From Strigamia acuminata (taxonomy: Eukaryota > Arthropoda > Chilopoda > Geophilomorpha > Linotaeniidae), in NCBI GenBank assembly GCA_949358305.1, contig OX442317.1, forward strand, positions 2,294,001 through 2,358,000: DNA of 64,000 bases, given 5' to 3'. The notes below the pieces were generated by a model that ran no database searches, was not told where the DNA came from, and saw only the letters and a list, made by a program, of their open reading frames with translations. Made by a program: the position numbers and the translations under genes. This document shows, one piece after another, positions 1-10,000 of this stretch. The stretch's first letter is position 1, and every line of letters starts with the position of its first letter.

Positions 1-2317
1 GAGCGTCCTTGACAGACTGGTATGCTCGGAGCCAATAATTGTAATAATTTTGGTCTCCTGACTCGAGTTTCTCCTTGGGTAATTCGTTTAGCTTTTTAAA
101 TTCCCATTTTCGGACGGGGTTCGGACAGTAGAAGAGGCGTGAGTCGTCCTCTCCGCAGTCGGTCTCGTCTTCGGGGTCTGAAGCTGGGGCTCGTGAGAGG
201 GCGTCTGCCACGACGTTGAATTTTCCGGGTCGGTATTCAATGATTAAGTCACAAGCCATTAATTCTAGCTGCCAGCGAGCCATTCTTCCGGACGGTTCCT
301 TCAACGCCATTAACCACTTTAGTGCTTCGTGGTCAGTTTGTACGTTGAACTTGGTAAATTCCAGGTATGGTCTGAATTTTCGGATTGCCCAGACGACGGC
401 TAGACATTCTAACTCTGTCGCATTATAATTCTTTTCGGCTGCTTGTAATTTCCGGCTGATGAACATCGTCGGGACCTCTAACACTACTCCGTCGAGGTCA
501 TGCTTTTGAAGCAACGCAGCACCTAGGCCAATTCGACTGGCGTCGGTGTGAAGAGTGAATTCTCGATTAAGATCTGGTAGGGGAATTCGTTTTACATCGA
601 TCAGCATTTGTTTTATCTTGTTAAACGATGTTTCGCAGTGGTCAGTCCACTCGAAATCTTTATCGTTGCGTAACAGATCTGTGATGGGTGCCGCGACGTC
701 TGCCAAATTTGGGAGCAATCGATTGAAGAAATTCACCATGCCCATGAAACGTTGGACTCCTTTTACATCTTCCGGGGCGGGGAACTGGCTAATCGCCTGG
801 GTCTTTTTCGGGTCGATGGATAGGCCACCTGTTCCGACTGTGTAACCCAGGAATGCCAATTCTTTGCGGCAAAATTTACTTTTCCCTGGATGAATGTTTA
901 GACCGGCTTTTGTGAGTCGCTCCATGACGTCATTCACGTGTATCAGGTGGTCTTCAAAAGTTTGGGAGACTATGACTATATCATCGAGGTAAGCCCATGC
1001 GTATTTGTGTAAGGCATCGCCGAGAACTTTTTCTATTAGTTTTTGAAAGGTGGCGGGTGCGTTTACTAACCCGAAGGGCATTACATTAAACATCAGTCGA
1101 CCCTGTGGTGCCCAAAAAGCTGTTTTCTCTTTATCCTCTTCCCGCAATTCAACCTGCCAGTAACCCTTGGACAAGTCCATGGTCGTGACCCAGTTAAATG
1201 GGGCGAGCTCCCGTAGAATCGCTTCTATTGACGGCATTTGGATGGGGTCGATGACGGTTATGGCGTTTAAAGGTCTATAATCGATGCAGAGGCGCGGTTC
1301 GGAGCCTGGTCGCATGACGAGGACAATCCTCATTCCATATTCTCCGATGGCGTGCGACACGATCCCTTTTTCGAGCAACTCGTTGCACATCGTTCTTACG
1401 ATATGTCTCTTTTGGGGATTCATAGTTTTAAAAGGTACTCGCACCGGTTTTCCCGTAACCAATTCGATCTCGTGCATTACGTAACTAGTCTTTCCTGGAT
1501 CTTTATTTAAGTTCTTCGAGTGCTTCTTGAGCATTTCCTCGAGGAGTTTCGTTTGTTCTTCTCCGAGATTGGCGTCCATGGCCAGATTATGTATTAAATT
1601 CTCCTCTTGGAGGATAGTATTAAACGACTTAAAATTATAGTCTTGGATGAACTTCTTAATTTCGCCTCCTCCCCATTCCTCGTCGTCCTTAGCTTTGTCT
1701 AGGAGTTCCGGAGGTATTATGGGTAGTCGTGGGTCCTCGTGGTTGTCGATGTAATTCCACGAACGTGTGACTGGGTTGGGCTGGATGTTCATCCGTTCCA
1801 TCAAATCCATTCCTATCAGCAGGATTGTGTCTCGGGTTGGTAACACGATGAAGAAATGCTTAATCGTGCCTCCTTCCCATACAAAATCGGTTGATAACGT
1901 CCCCACTGCTCTAACTTCTCCCGCTGCTGTAAGAACTCGAATGTTCTCGTTCATTCCCCGTAATTTTTTCTGTATTTTTTCTTCGAGTGATTCGAATAAG
2001 TCGGTGGAGATAAACGACTGATCCGCTCCCGAGTCGAGTAGTCCCATTAACACCTTTTTGCCGAAAGAGACTGGTATTTTAGCCAGTACGCTCTTCGCTT
2101 CTGTTGATAGGTTGCAACGAAGTATTCGCTTTTTAAGAGGATTGGCCCCTTGGTCAAGCGGCAAAGTCATGAAAGCGTTGGCTATACCGTCTTCGTCTCT
2201 AATTTCGAATTTCCGTTTTTTGGTTGGAGTTGTGACTTCCTCGTTGGCAGCTTCCTCGAAGAATTCCAACAATTTTTCCATTTCTTTAATTTGTTTTTCC
2301 ACCAGAGTAAGGTCCAT
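1..2317 (-). CDS. gypsy Pol: protease, reverse transcriptase, RNase H (partial, runs off window)
   Basis: The minus-strand frame is open from an ATG at 2317 to base 1. Retropepsin motif LLDSGAD lies near 2024-2035, with IGMD further on. RT shows the catalytic YLDD at about 980-991, and RNase H has HTDAS near 540 and TDHEALKW near 335, followed by VADALSRA near 200, which normally precedes integrase. Known role of the family: Gag-Pol processing and cDNA synthesis in the virus-like particle. The frame is -1 relative to gag and remains open upstream of the ATG back past the gag stop (2350), so expression by -1 frameshifting or by reinitiation are both possible. I see no classical slippery heptamer in the right phase. 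Integrase is outside the window. Confidence 0.9.
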   Translation of the reverse strand, partial: MDLTLVEKQIKEMEKLLEFFEEAANEEVTTPTKKRKFEIRDEDGIANAFMTLPLDQGANPLKKRILRCNLSTEAKSVLAKIPVSFGKKVLMGLLDSGADQSFISTDLFESLEEKIQKKLRGMNENIRVLTAAGEVRAVGTLSTDFVWEGGTIKHFFIVLPTRDTILLIGMDLMERMNIQPNPVTRSWNYIDNHEDPRLPIIPPELLDKAKDDEEWGGGEIKKFIQDYNFKSFNTILQEENLIHNLAMDANLGEEQTKLLEEMLKKHSKNLNKDPGKTSYVMHEIELVTGKPVRVPFKTMNPQKRHIVRTMCNELLEKGIVSHAIGEYGMRIVLVMRPGSEPRLCIDYRPLNAITVIDPIQMPSIEAILRELAPFNWVTTMDLSKGYWQVELREEDKEKTAFWAPQGRLMFNVMPFGLVNAPATFQKLIEKVLGDALHKYAWAYLDDIVIVSQTFEDHLIHVNDVMERLTKAGLNIHPGKSKFCRKELAFLGYTVGTGGLSIDPKKTQAISQFPAPEDVKGVQRFMGMVNFFNRLLPNLADVAAPITDLLRNDKDFEWTDHCETSFNKIKQMLIDVKRIPLPDLNREFTLHTDASRIGLGAALLQKHDLDGVVLEVPTMFISRKLQAAEKNYNATELECLAVVWAIRKFRPYLEFTKFNVQTDHEALKWLMALKEPSGRMARWQLELMACDLIIEYRPGKFNVVADALSRAPASDPEDETDCGEDDSRLFYCPNPVRKWEFKKLNELPKEKLESGDQNYYNYWLRAYQSVKDA

Positions 2318-2349
2318 CGTTTTCGAAGTTATCGCGAGCGGATGTGGAA

Positions 2350-5196
2350 TCACTTTTGTTCCGCCCGCGAGTTCCAGTTTTTTGTCATACTGTCGAGTTT
2401 GGCGGTGAGTTCCTTCAAGATTTTGTCTTGTTCCTTCGCGAGCAATTTCACTAGCTCCTCACGCTCTGCGGCCTTGTCGTCGGCTTTTTTCTTTGCCAGT
2501 TTTGGGCAGGCCTGACGCCAGTGGCCGTCTTCGTTACAGAAATTACAAGGGCTTTTCTTCTTTCCCTCCCGCTCAAAAGGTTTTTTGGGGTAGTCCTTCT
2601 TCTCGGAAGTCGCCTCTGTTTTCGGGTTGTGGTGTTCCGATTTTCTGGACTTCATCTGAGGTCGGTAGCTGGGCGCCAGTTCCTTCCCCATGTTTGCGTG
2701 TACCACATCGTTGATACCTTCGTCAGCCTCATCGCTTTCCGAGAATTGCTCAGAGTCTTCGCTTACTTCGTCTTCCGACTTTTCCTCGGCGGCGTTAGTT
2801 TGCGTGCGATAGGCCTTACTCGGAGGTGGTAAAGGGTTAGAAGCTTGTTGGTTTTTCTTTGAGGGGAGTGGCTCTATACTTCCGTTTAGATAATTTCGCG
2901 ATTGGAGCAGCTTAGTGGAGTCTATGCTGCGCTCCTGTATTCGTTGCTGTCGGGCCACTCCTAGAGCTCGCTCTTCTTTTGTCAGATTTTCGTTATACCG
3001 AGCATTTACTTCGGTGTGTTTCTTCTCGACGAAAGCTAGGATGGCTTTGAAATTATCCCCCTTAGGAGCGTTCATTTCTCGTAGGACTTTGGTTGCGGTT
3101 TCGTTTAGTCCTTGTTCGAAGAGAGCTTTCTGAGCGTGTTGGTCAAATGGTTTGTCCATTTCACGGAACAGGCTGTCGGCTCGTTGTACGTATTCCCTCA
3201 GAGTTTCCCCGGGAGCTTGCTTCATAGAGCTTACTCTTTTCTGGATTTCTTGGCTCGTCTCGCCATATTGATTGTGGAACTTTATGACGAAATCTTCCCA
3301 GTTTCGGGGTTGGACATCAGCGTACCAGTTTCGGGCCCGGTTGATCAGCATTTCTGGTATTCCGCGTGCAACCATTTCGTCGGGTTCCGCTCCTAAGCGA
3401 TTAATCGTCAGGGCGACTTCGTCCAAAAACAAGTTGCCGGCGTTCCAGGATCCGTCGAACTTAATTAGTCTCAGGGTCGTCCACTTGATGTTGTTATCCT
3501 TGCGAGAATACAGCCATCGGTCTGCGGAGTAACGTTTCAACAATCCTTCGCTTCGATCGTCCTCCTCGGTCTCTTGGCCACGGCTTTGTTGAAGCTTTTG
3601 GTCCATGGCCTGAAGGAGTTCGTCTCTCATCGTCCGTAGTTGGTTGCTTAGCGAGTCAGTCTCACTAAGCAGCGGTGATGATCGTGGATTGTCGGAAGGG
3701 AGGCTTGGGTAATGCGTACCGTTGCCCGTCAGTCCGAACTGATTGTGTTGGAACGACGTTTTCCCTGATGATCCCGCGGTGTTCGGGTTATTCGTGAGGT
3801 CTTGCGCTATGGTTGAGTTATCTGGGTTCGCTTTCTCTGGAGCGGAGGTTTGGCTCAACTTTGTTCCGGGCGGTATCAGATCGTCCAGTCGGGTCCCCGT
3901 GAGGCCTTCGTTCGTTTTTTTGATAAAAACGTAGGAATCTCTCCCAGCATACGCTTCGGCGGCGTGTTTCTTTTCGAGGTGATTTTTAACTGCGTTAATC
4001 TCCTCGAGCGTCGGCATGGCCAGTTTATTTTGACCTACTTCGTTGCGTATTTGATTCTTCTGATTTATACATCTGATTAGTTCTGCGTTAGGGTCGCCTG
4101 GGTTGTTATTACTGGTTTGGCCAGTTTTCATTGCGAATGAGTTTTTTATTGCCCATGATTGCGCGCCCTGATTATTCCTCCTATCTTGTATAAACGCCTC
4201 GTACAGTTCTCCTTTGACTTCGTCCGATTCGTTCAAGATGCTATCTAGTCCGTTGACTCGGATACTGCCGTGAGATGCTTGAGAGTCGATACTTTCGCTG
4301 TCTGACGTTGCTTCGCCGCCTGTCTCGGACTGTTGTCGATCTGCTCCGACCCGACGTCGTTTCTCTCCGCGTCTGGCCGTGTTATCTGCCGATCGTTTTT
4401 CAGTCCTCTGATTTACTAGGTCGATTACTCGGCTTAGCTCTGCGTAGGGATCCTTGTCCTGGTCGATCTCGATGCCGTGTGCGCAAGCTACCCGAGTTAC
4501 TTCTATTGCTTTGGCTACCAGCTCCTTAGCTGTGTGAGACCGTTCTGGGGAGCTCTGTACGGAGTTTGGCTCCGAATGCTGGCTTAACCCGTTGCTTGGC
4601 GGCCGGATCTGGCAGTCCTTTGCCATTTCTCGTTCGATTATTTTCTGCTTCGCGAGCAATTCTCGAGCCAGCTCGCGCTCCAGTGCCATTTGTTTAGCTT
4701 GGTGTTCTTGTGCCAAGCTCTGTTCCATGGCAGCTAATTTCTCGCGATGCTCTCTGGCTAAATCTTCCATCAATTCGTTTTTCTTCTTCTCTAACGCGAC
4801 TGTTCTTGCTTGGTCTGCGCGGGCAGCCTCGTTGATCATTGCGGCACTTGTGTTTGCCGCTTTATTTAGAAGAGTCATTAGATCCATTTCACTGGGATCC
4901 TTTTCGACAGGTCTTGGGCTTTTCAATCCGAATCGAGGGTTTTCGAACGATTTATTTAGTCCGTTTTCTTCGTGAGAGCTTCCTGATCCTTCGAATTCGC
5001 CTCCCGTAAACGGAAGTTGTCTTGCAAGGGGAAGGCTTTCACTTGATGATTCCGTTGAAACTTTAGTCGAGTTAGTCTCGACTTCTGGTTCCACGTGGTT
5101 CGCTTCTTCCGCTTTTTGGCGTTCGATTTCTTCGGCTTCTTTTCTATCCTTTTCGTCGTTACGCCTTTTTCTATCTTCTGCGGTAGTTTTTGTCAT
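2350..5196 (-). CDS. gypsy Gag, 948 codons
   Basis: ATG at 5196, TGA at 2350-2352. The N-terminal 190 residues are highly charged and coiled-coil-like, with repeated LAREH/LAREL-type heptads around residues 130-190. A basic Lys/Arg patch lies near residues 280-300. A retrotransposon Gag-like core (residues roughly 560-720, with a FDGSW and a NWYADV segment) is followed by an acidic stretch, and one CCHC zinc knuckle (CNFCNEDGHWRQAC) lies near residue 882. It forms the nucleocapsid and packages RNA. At 948 residues it is about twice the length usual for gypsy Gags, mainly through the N-terminal coiled-coil region and the linker. The first ATG after the PBS was chosen as start. Confidence 0.85.
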   Translation of the reverse strand: MTKTTAEDRKRRNDEKDRKEAEEIERQKAEEANHVEPEVETNSTKVSTESSSESLPLARQLPFTGGEFEGSGSSHEENGLNKSFENPRFGLKSPRPVEKDPSEMDLMTLLNKAANTSAAMINEAARADQARTVALEKKKNELMEDLAREHREKLAAMEQSLAQEHQAKQMALERELARELLAKQKIIEREMAKDCQIRPPSNGLSQHSEPNSVQSSPERSHTAKELVAKAIEVTRVACAHGIEIDQDKDPYAELSRVIDLVNQRTEKRSADNTARRGEKRRRVGADRQQSETGGEATSDSESIDSQASHGSIRVNGLDSILNESDEVKGELYEAFIQDRRNNQGAQSWAIKNSFAMKTGQTSNNNPGDPNAELIRCINQKNQIRNEVGQNKLAMPTLEEINAVKNHLEKKHAAEAYAGRDSYVFIKKTNEGLTGTRLDDLIPPGTKLSQTSAPEKANPDNSTIAQDLTNNPNTAGSSGKTSFQHNQFGLTGNGTHYPSLPSDNPRSSPLLSETDSLSNQLRTMRDELLQAMDQKLQQSRGQETEEDDRSEGLLKRYSADRWLYSRKDNNIKWTTLRLIKFDGSWNAGNLFLDEVALTINRLGAEPDEMVARGIPEMLINRARNWYADVQPRNWEDFVIKFHNQYGETSQEIQKRVSSMKQAPGETLREYVQRADSLFREMDKPFDQHAQKALFEQGLNETATKVLREMNAPKGDNFKAILAFVEKKHTEVNARYNENLTKEERALGVARQQRIQERSIDSTKLLQSRNYLNGSIEPLPSKKNQQASNPLPPPSKAYRTQTNAAEEKSEDEVSEDSEQFSESDEADEGINDVVHANMGKELAPSYRPQMKSRKSEHHNPKTEATSEKKDYPKKPFEREGKKKSPCNFCNEDGHWRQACPKLAKKKADDKAAEREELVKLLAKEQDKILKELTAKLDSMTKNWNSRAEQK

Positions 5197-5268
5197 TTCT
5201 TACGATATAATGATCGATCGAAAGATCCCGGTTATTATTTAAAGTATTGTCTTAAGGTTAGCAAATCT

Positions 5269-5286
5269 ATCCCGGACAGACCCCCA
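5269..5286 (-). other. Primer-binding site of the gypsy element
   Basis: Minus-strand TGGGGGTCTGTCCGGGAT begins 2 nt inside the LTR end. It resembles the tRNA-Pro type site but with several differences from the vertebrate tRNA-Pro 3' end, so the tRNA identity is tentative. Confidence 0.6.
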
Positions 5287-5288
5287 CG

Positions 5289-5919
5289 TGTCGTGATTCG
5301 ACTTTGTGGTTAAAGATAATAAATAATACACTCGGGAATACAATATATTTCAAATACTGCTTTATTAAAACACGCTTACTAATACAAATATAAGTCAAGA
5401 TGTTTCCTGTGTTGGTCCTCGGATTCGGCTGCGAATACGAGTTGCCGCTAAACAATGGCGGATCCAATTGTTTAGTCCTACGCGTGGTCTATGTTTGTTG
5501 TCTAGGGTATTTCCACGTGTTATTATGAACACGCGAGAATTCGCTTTCTCGTGCGAATTAAACGAATATCGTTCGAATATTTATTCTAGCGTAGATTGGC
5601 TACGCTAAATAAATGTGGCTGTTGTACAGTTGAGATGGTCAGCGGGCACCGGTCCTCGATCAATCCGTGAAACGGCCTGAAAGGTGAGGTAAATGGTGCT
5701 CTTGCTGAAATGTGGTAACTGTAGTGTCGTTTCCGGTCAAGTATCGGCGTTATATACTAACCGGAAATGACGTCATATGCAAATCCTTCCGATTATGCAG
5801 GTTCGCAGAAACACGAGACTAGTCAGTCTAGTCGGTATTTCTAGCGCGCTCTAGTGGCGAGTATTAGTAACACAATAATCACCGCTAATTACTTCTTCAG
5901 GTGATGCCGAATCACCACA
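5289..5919 (-). repeat. LTR (5' LTR of minus-strand gypsy element), 631 bp
   Basis: It begins TGTCGTGATTCG and ends CGAATCACCACA, an imperfect terminal inverted repeat with TG...CA ends, directly next to the PBS. On the minus strand a TATATAA lies near 5752 and an AATAAA near 5362, in the order expected for promoter and polyadenylation signal. The partner LTR is outside the window. Confidence 0.8.
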
Positions 5920-6111
5920 ATGTCCCGCCACCCGCACTGTCATCGTCTTGTGCGGAGAAAGAGCAACCAGTAGAACCGTGCGCGTGAAAATCCAAACGCA
6001 ACATCCCACATGTGTGAAGGAAAAATTCGTGGAAATCGATAGAAACGAAAGGCTTTCCTAAAGAGATTTCTCCAAGGATCCCCCAAGGAGATTTCCCCAA
6101 TGGTCCTCCAA
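5920..6111. other. Unassigned spacer between LTR and Dscam remnant
   Basis: No supported gene. The last 50 bases contain short repeated blocks (CCAAGGATC, GAGATTTC) right up to the point where Dscam homology begins, as in filler DNA at a rearrangement breakpoint. Confidence 0.4.
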
Positions 6112-6500
6112 GGATCACTACCAAGCCGAACTCGCGAAGCTTAATTCAAATCATCCAATGATGGGTTTCGGCAATGTGATGGCTGCAACGGTATTTTATT
6201 CTCTTTTAAATTTTGTCTTTTCCATTTAAATTTCCGCAAGGCCGAACCATTACTTCAACACAAAATGGATGCCATTATACCACCCCCTCCTCCACCACTC
6301 CCAACTCAAGGGAAAATGTGTAAATTACTAAAAATAAATAAAATTCTTCTAATTCTTGTATTTTGTTTAAAGCTGTCGAGACTACATTCACATTTCCGTC
6401 TCTGCCCAAAGCAGCTGCAGCAGCTGCTAAGGAAAATGCTCAAAAAGGGGACAATTACGATGCTCCATGGGATGCAAAACGTGCTCAAAATGTCGACTAG
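6112..6500 (+). pseudogene. Dscam paralogue, 3' remnant (cytoplasmic-tail exons only)
   Basis: Bases 6112-6190 match the tail exon at about 16180-16258 of the complete gene (DHYQAE...[11 protein letters not shown]). Bases 6255-6310 match the proline-rich exon ([13 protein letters not shown]), and the last coding exon up to TAG at 6498-6500 is nearly identical ([12 protein letters not shown]...[12 protein letters not shown]). Everything upstream (extracellular domains, TM) is missing. The middle tail exons are collapsed by a deletion. The donor after the proline-rich exon, GGGTAAGT in the complete gene, is GGGAAAAT here, so it cannot be spliced normally. It is the downstream end of a tandem copy whose body has been lost. 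Confidence 0.85.
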
Positions 6501-6966
6501 AATTTTTACTCCCTCGTTATTCACCACTTCTTATTCCAATCTTAAATTCCTAAAAATTGTGAGTAAATTAGTTGAATTAAACTTTTCTCTGTGAAGCAAA
6601 ACAATTATGCGTGATAGTTAACATTTAATACTTTAGTTTATTTATTATGACTATTTATTGTAATGTTTGTGTAAAATGTGTTTTCGTACGTGATGTATAA
6701 GAAGGGTTTATATTATTCACTAATCATTCACTAATTCATTAATCCGAGTTTAAATATTAGCAGGATTTTTTAACATTTTTTCTACATAAATATACGTCGC
6801 TGATGTTCGTTTATATTCATGTAGTAGCAGAAATTCAATAGTTACACGAATTAAAACAACTGTTCCAAATTCCAACTTTTTTCATTCAAATTTCGTGCAA
6901 ATTGTAGGAAAGATTGCTATTGGTCAGATCTCACGGTTTCCTCGTGTACCGAAGGTCACTGCCATC
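6501..6966 (+). other. 3' flank of remnant plus 5' flank of the complete Dscam gene
   Basis: AT-rich, no coding exon. It is homologous over much of its length to 16826-17379, the spacer between the complete gene and the third copy, so the duplication unit included terminator, promoter and leader. The best-conserved block is the 70 bases before the ATG (GGTCAGATCTCACGG, CTCGTGTACCGAAGGTCACT), probably 5' UTR. Confidence 0.6.
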
Positions 6967-7024
6967 ATGGGCTTCTTTTCAAATTCCCGAGTATTAATTA
7001 TACTCATGACCACTTTCTGTAAGG
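6967..7024 (+). CDS. Dscam: Dscam exon 1: start codon and signal peptide
   Basis: ATG at 6967 opens [19 protein letters not shown], a short charged start followed by a hydrophobic stretch, as in a secretory signal. It ends in phase 1 at AAGG|GTAAGT. The same 58-nt exon recurs at 17380-17437 with one residue changed (S to Y), which supports the start choice. The following 398-nt intron (7025-7422) shows no further exon. Confidence 0.8.
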
Positions 7025-10000
7025 GTAAGTCGTACCATTTGCAAGTTCTAAATCGTTAAAATCATCAAACTAATCGGGCAACGACCTTCGACGAGCATCC
7101 GTGCAGAATGAACAACAATGAGTGGCTATGACATAAACCAACAAAAGATAAAATAATTTCACATATAAAAAAATTCTGCTGAAATGACAAACCACAAACT
7201 ACAATTCTCCCCCGAAACATCAAATTCCCAAATCGTCCAAAATACTGCGTCCGATATATCGTATTTTGCAGATAATAAATCCCGAGTTCGATAGTGCTGT
7301 TTCTAAGCCAAATTTCCGCTCTATCATTCTGGCCACTAGATGACGCCACCGTCCGTGTGATGGCGACTACACATCGGCGCGGAAAATTCAAACTGAATTA
7401 AAAAGTTACATTTCTATTTAAGGTTTTGCTGATATTTCAAAACCTCCAGAATTCGACAATGAACCACCTTTTCGCGTTGAATTCTCAAACAGTTCTGGAA
7501 CCAAAATACCATGCACAGCAAACGGCTCTCCACCGATTAACATCACTTGGATTCAAGCTGACGGAATTCACGTACCAAAAATGAACCAACTGAGACACGT
7601 TACGGATGAAGGAACCTTGGTTTTCCCATCATTCGAGGCTAAAAGTTATCGACAAGACATGCACGCAGTTATCTACAAATGCACTGCAACAAATGCAGCG
7701 GGGACGATCATCAGCAGAGAAGTTCACGTCCAAGCAGGTTGAACACAGAATGTGTGCTATTATTTTACGTAATACTTACACTTTTGCTATTTCAGTCATG
7801 GACCAACTATTTGAACCACATGTCTATGATGCTTTTGCCACTAAAGGAAGTACTGCAGCCATCAAATGCGTAATATCGGGAACAGTAACTAAACACGTGA
7901 TCGTCGATACTTGGATTAAAGACAACCAGAAAGAAATTAAAACTTCCTTCTTTGATGGTGCGTCTCCTTTCTGAATGGCCTTTTTACAGGCCTGTTTGCC
8001 AATTTATTTATACGGTTTAATAATTTGCCACTGTAAATGTTAATTACTTTCCAGATAAAAAATATGCTATCACAAAAAATGGTGACCTATTGATATCTAA
8101 CGTGGACAGTTCAGATGCCGGTAGAACTTATCGATGTATCGCTAAACACCGGCTCACTGGAGAAGTTAAAACCAGTTCAACGGCAGGAAAACTCTTTGTT
8201 ACCGGTAAAAACGTCAATAATAAATGCTACTTAATTACCTACAACCATTCTTACGTCAGAATTGCAAGGCAATGTTCCACCAAAGATTCTAGAAATCGAA
8301 CAAACTGTTTCTGCTGTTTTGGGCACTCGAACTGCCCTGCCCTGTGTGAGCCAAGGTCACCCAACTCCTACTATCAAGTAAATCATATAAGTGTTTCGTT
8401 AACAAACCTGACTAACAGCATGAAATTCTACTTTCCAGGTGGTTCAAGAAAAGCAGTACAGGAACAGTTCTACCCGTTGACTTCGACAACCGCATAAAGA
8501 TAACCGGATTGGCTCTCATCATATCAAACATTCAAGCAAGTGATTCTGGATTGTACGTATGCGTTGCTGAAAATTCTATTGGAACTTCAAGAATGGAATT
8601 GATATTAAATGTGCAAAGTAAATGTGGATAACAAAATTGATTTTTCAATATCCTAATTACATCAAGCTTCGCTTATACAGAGTCTACTGAAATAACATTG
8701 ACGCCTTCGCACATGAAATTGGAACCGAATGGAAATCAGAATTTAATCTGTGATATAAAAGCTACATCCGAGTTCACTGTATCGTGGTACAGAAACGGTA
8801 ATTTAATGCCAGAAAAGAATGGAAATCAACAATTGTATCCAGAACTAAGCGGCATCTATCAGTGCTTTGTTAAATCTGAAGATGATATGGTCCATGATTC
8901 AGTTGAAGTTATATCTAGTTGTAAGCATAATGTAGTCAACGTGAGGAATTGAAGTGAATAATTGATATCCAATTTTGATTCCAGCAAATAAACCTCACAT
9001 AATCAGAGGATTTGAGGAAAAGATTTTAAACCCTGGAGAGAGCATCAATCTTGAATGTACTGCTGCTGGAAATCCCACCCCAAAAATTACGTGGTACTTG
9101 GAAGAAGAAAATCTATCCAAATCGAATTCCATTTCTATTAATGAAAAGATGGAAAGTAGTGATGTTGTAATTAGTGAGTTGACACTGAACAAAGTGTCGG
9201 TAACCAGCGGAGGAGTGTACACGTGCGTAGCAAGAAATGTTTTGGGAAGTAATAGCTACAGTGCTAGAGTAAATGTGTATGGTAAAAACAATTTAGTAAT
9301 GGCTGCCGAAACACTGTAAAGAATATTTACTTTCATGTAGGACAGTTAGGTGTGCGATCAGTGCAGCAAAGAACTGTCGTAGCTGGAGACAATTTGACTT
9401 TAAATTGTCCATTTTATGGGTATCCCAAAAACAGTATTGAATGGGAAAAAGGTACCATATAATATAATGCTTACAATAAACAGGTTAATACACATCGGAT
9501 TTATTAATTCCTCATTTAGATTCAAAAACAGTGCCAAGAATGTTCCACCAAAGTGTGTTTCCAAATGATACACTGATTGTAAGCAAAGTTAAAAAAGGCC
9601 AAGATGATGGCAAGTATTCCTGCAAGGTGTCTAACATTCAAGATGAAACAGTAACCGGAACGGTAGAAGTGGTGGTAATGAGTGAGTATAACTATTATAC
9701 TACAATACATGTTATGAACCTATTTTTACTACAGGGTGGGCCAAAAGTCACGAACTGGTGGGAAGTCTTAATAACAATTTTTTTTAAAAAAAATATTTCT
9801 TTAACTATTTTCTTGAGATTAATCATGGAAAAATTCACAACCGAACAGAGAACACAATTTGTTAAATATTACTAACAATCAAACGTCGAATTATTGATAT
9901 GCTCGTTGGATCAGAATTGACCCTCGTTTGCGATAGTAAAATTCCCAATTTGTTTTTGCTGTTTGATCGTTTATTATTCCATGATTAATCTCTTAAGTCT

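Larger units (their letters stand above)
1..5919 (-). mobile_element. Ty3/gypsy LTR retrotransposon, 5' part (truncated by window edge)
   Basis: On the minus strand the order is LTR (5919-5289), primer-binding site, gag (5196-2350), then protease, reverse transcriptase and RNase H down to base 1. Protease before RT before RNase H, with a CCHC Gag, is the Ty3/gypsy order. Integrase and the second LTR must lie left of the window, so the target duplication cannot be checked; the right flank begins ATGTC at 5920. The coding parts seen are open, so this copy may be intact. It abuts the broken Dscam remnant at 6112. Confidence 0.9.

Noticed and set aside
5269-5286. Confident tRNA-Pro primer assignment
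   Set aside because: Several bases differ from the tRNA-Pro end I know, and the host's tRNA sequences are not available.
1-5919. Envelope-bearing errantivirus
   Set aside because: No env region is inside the window; only LTR, gag and part of pol are visible, so this cannot be claimed.
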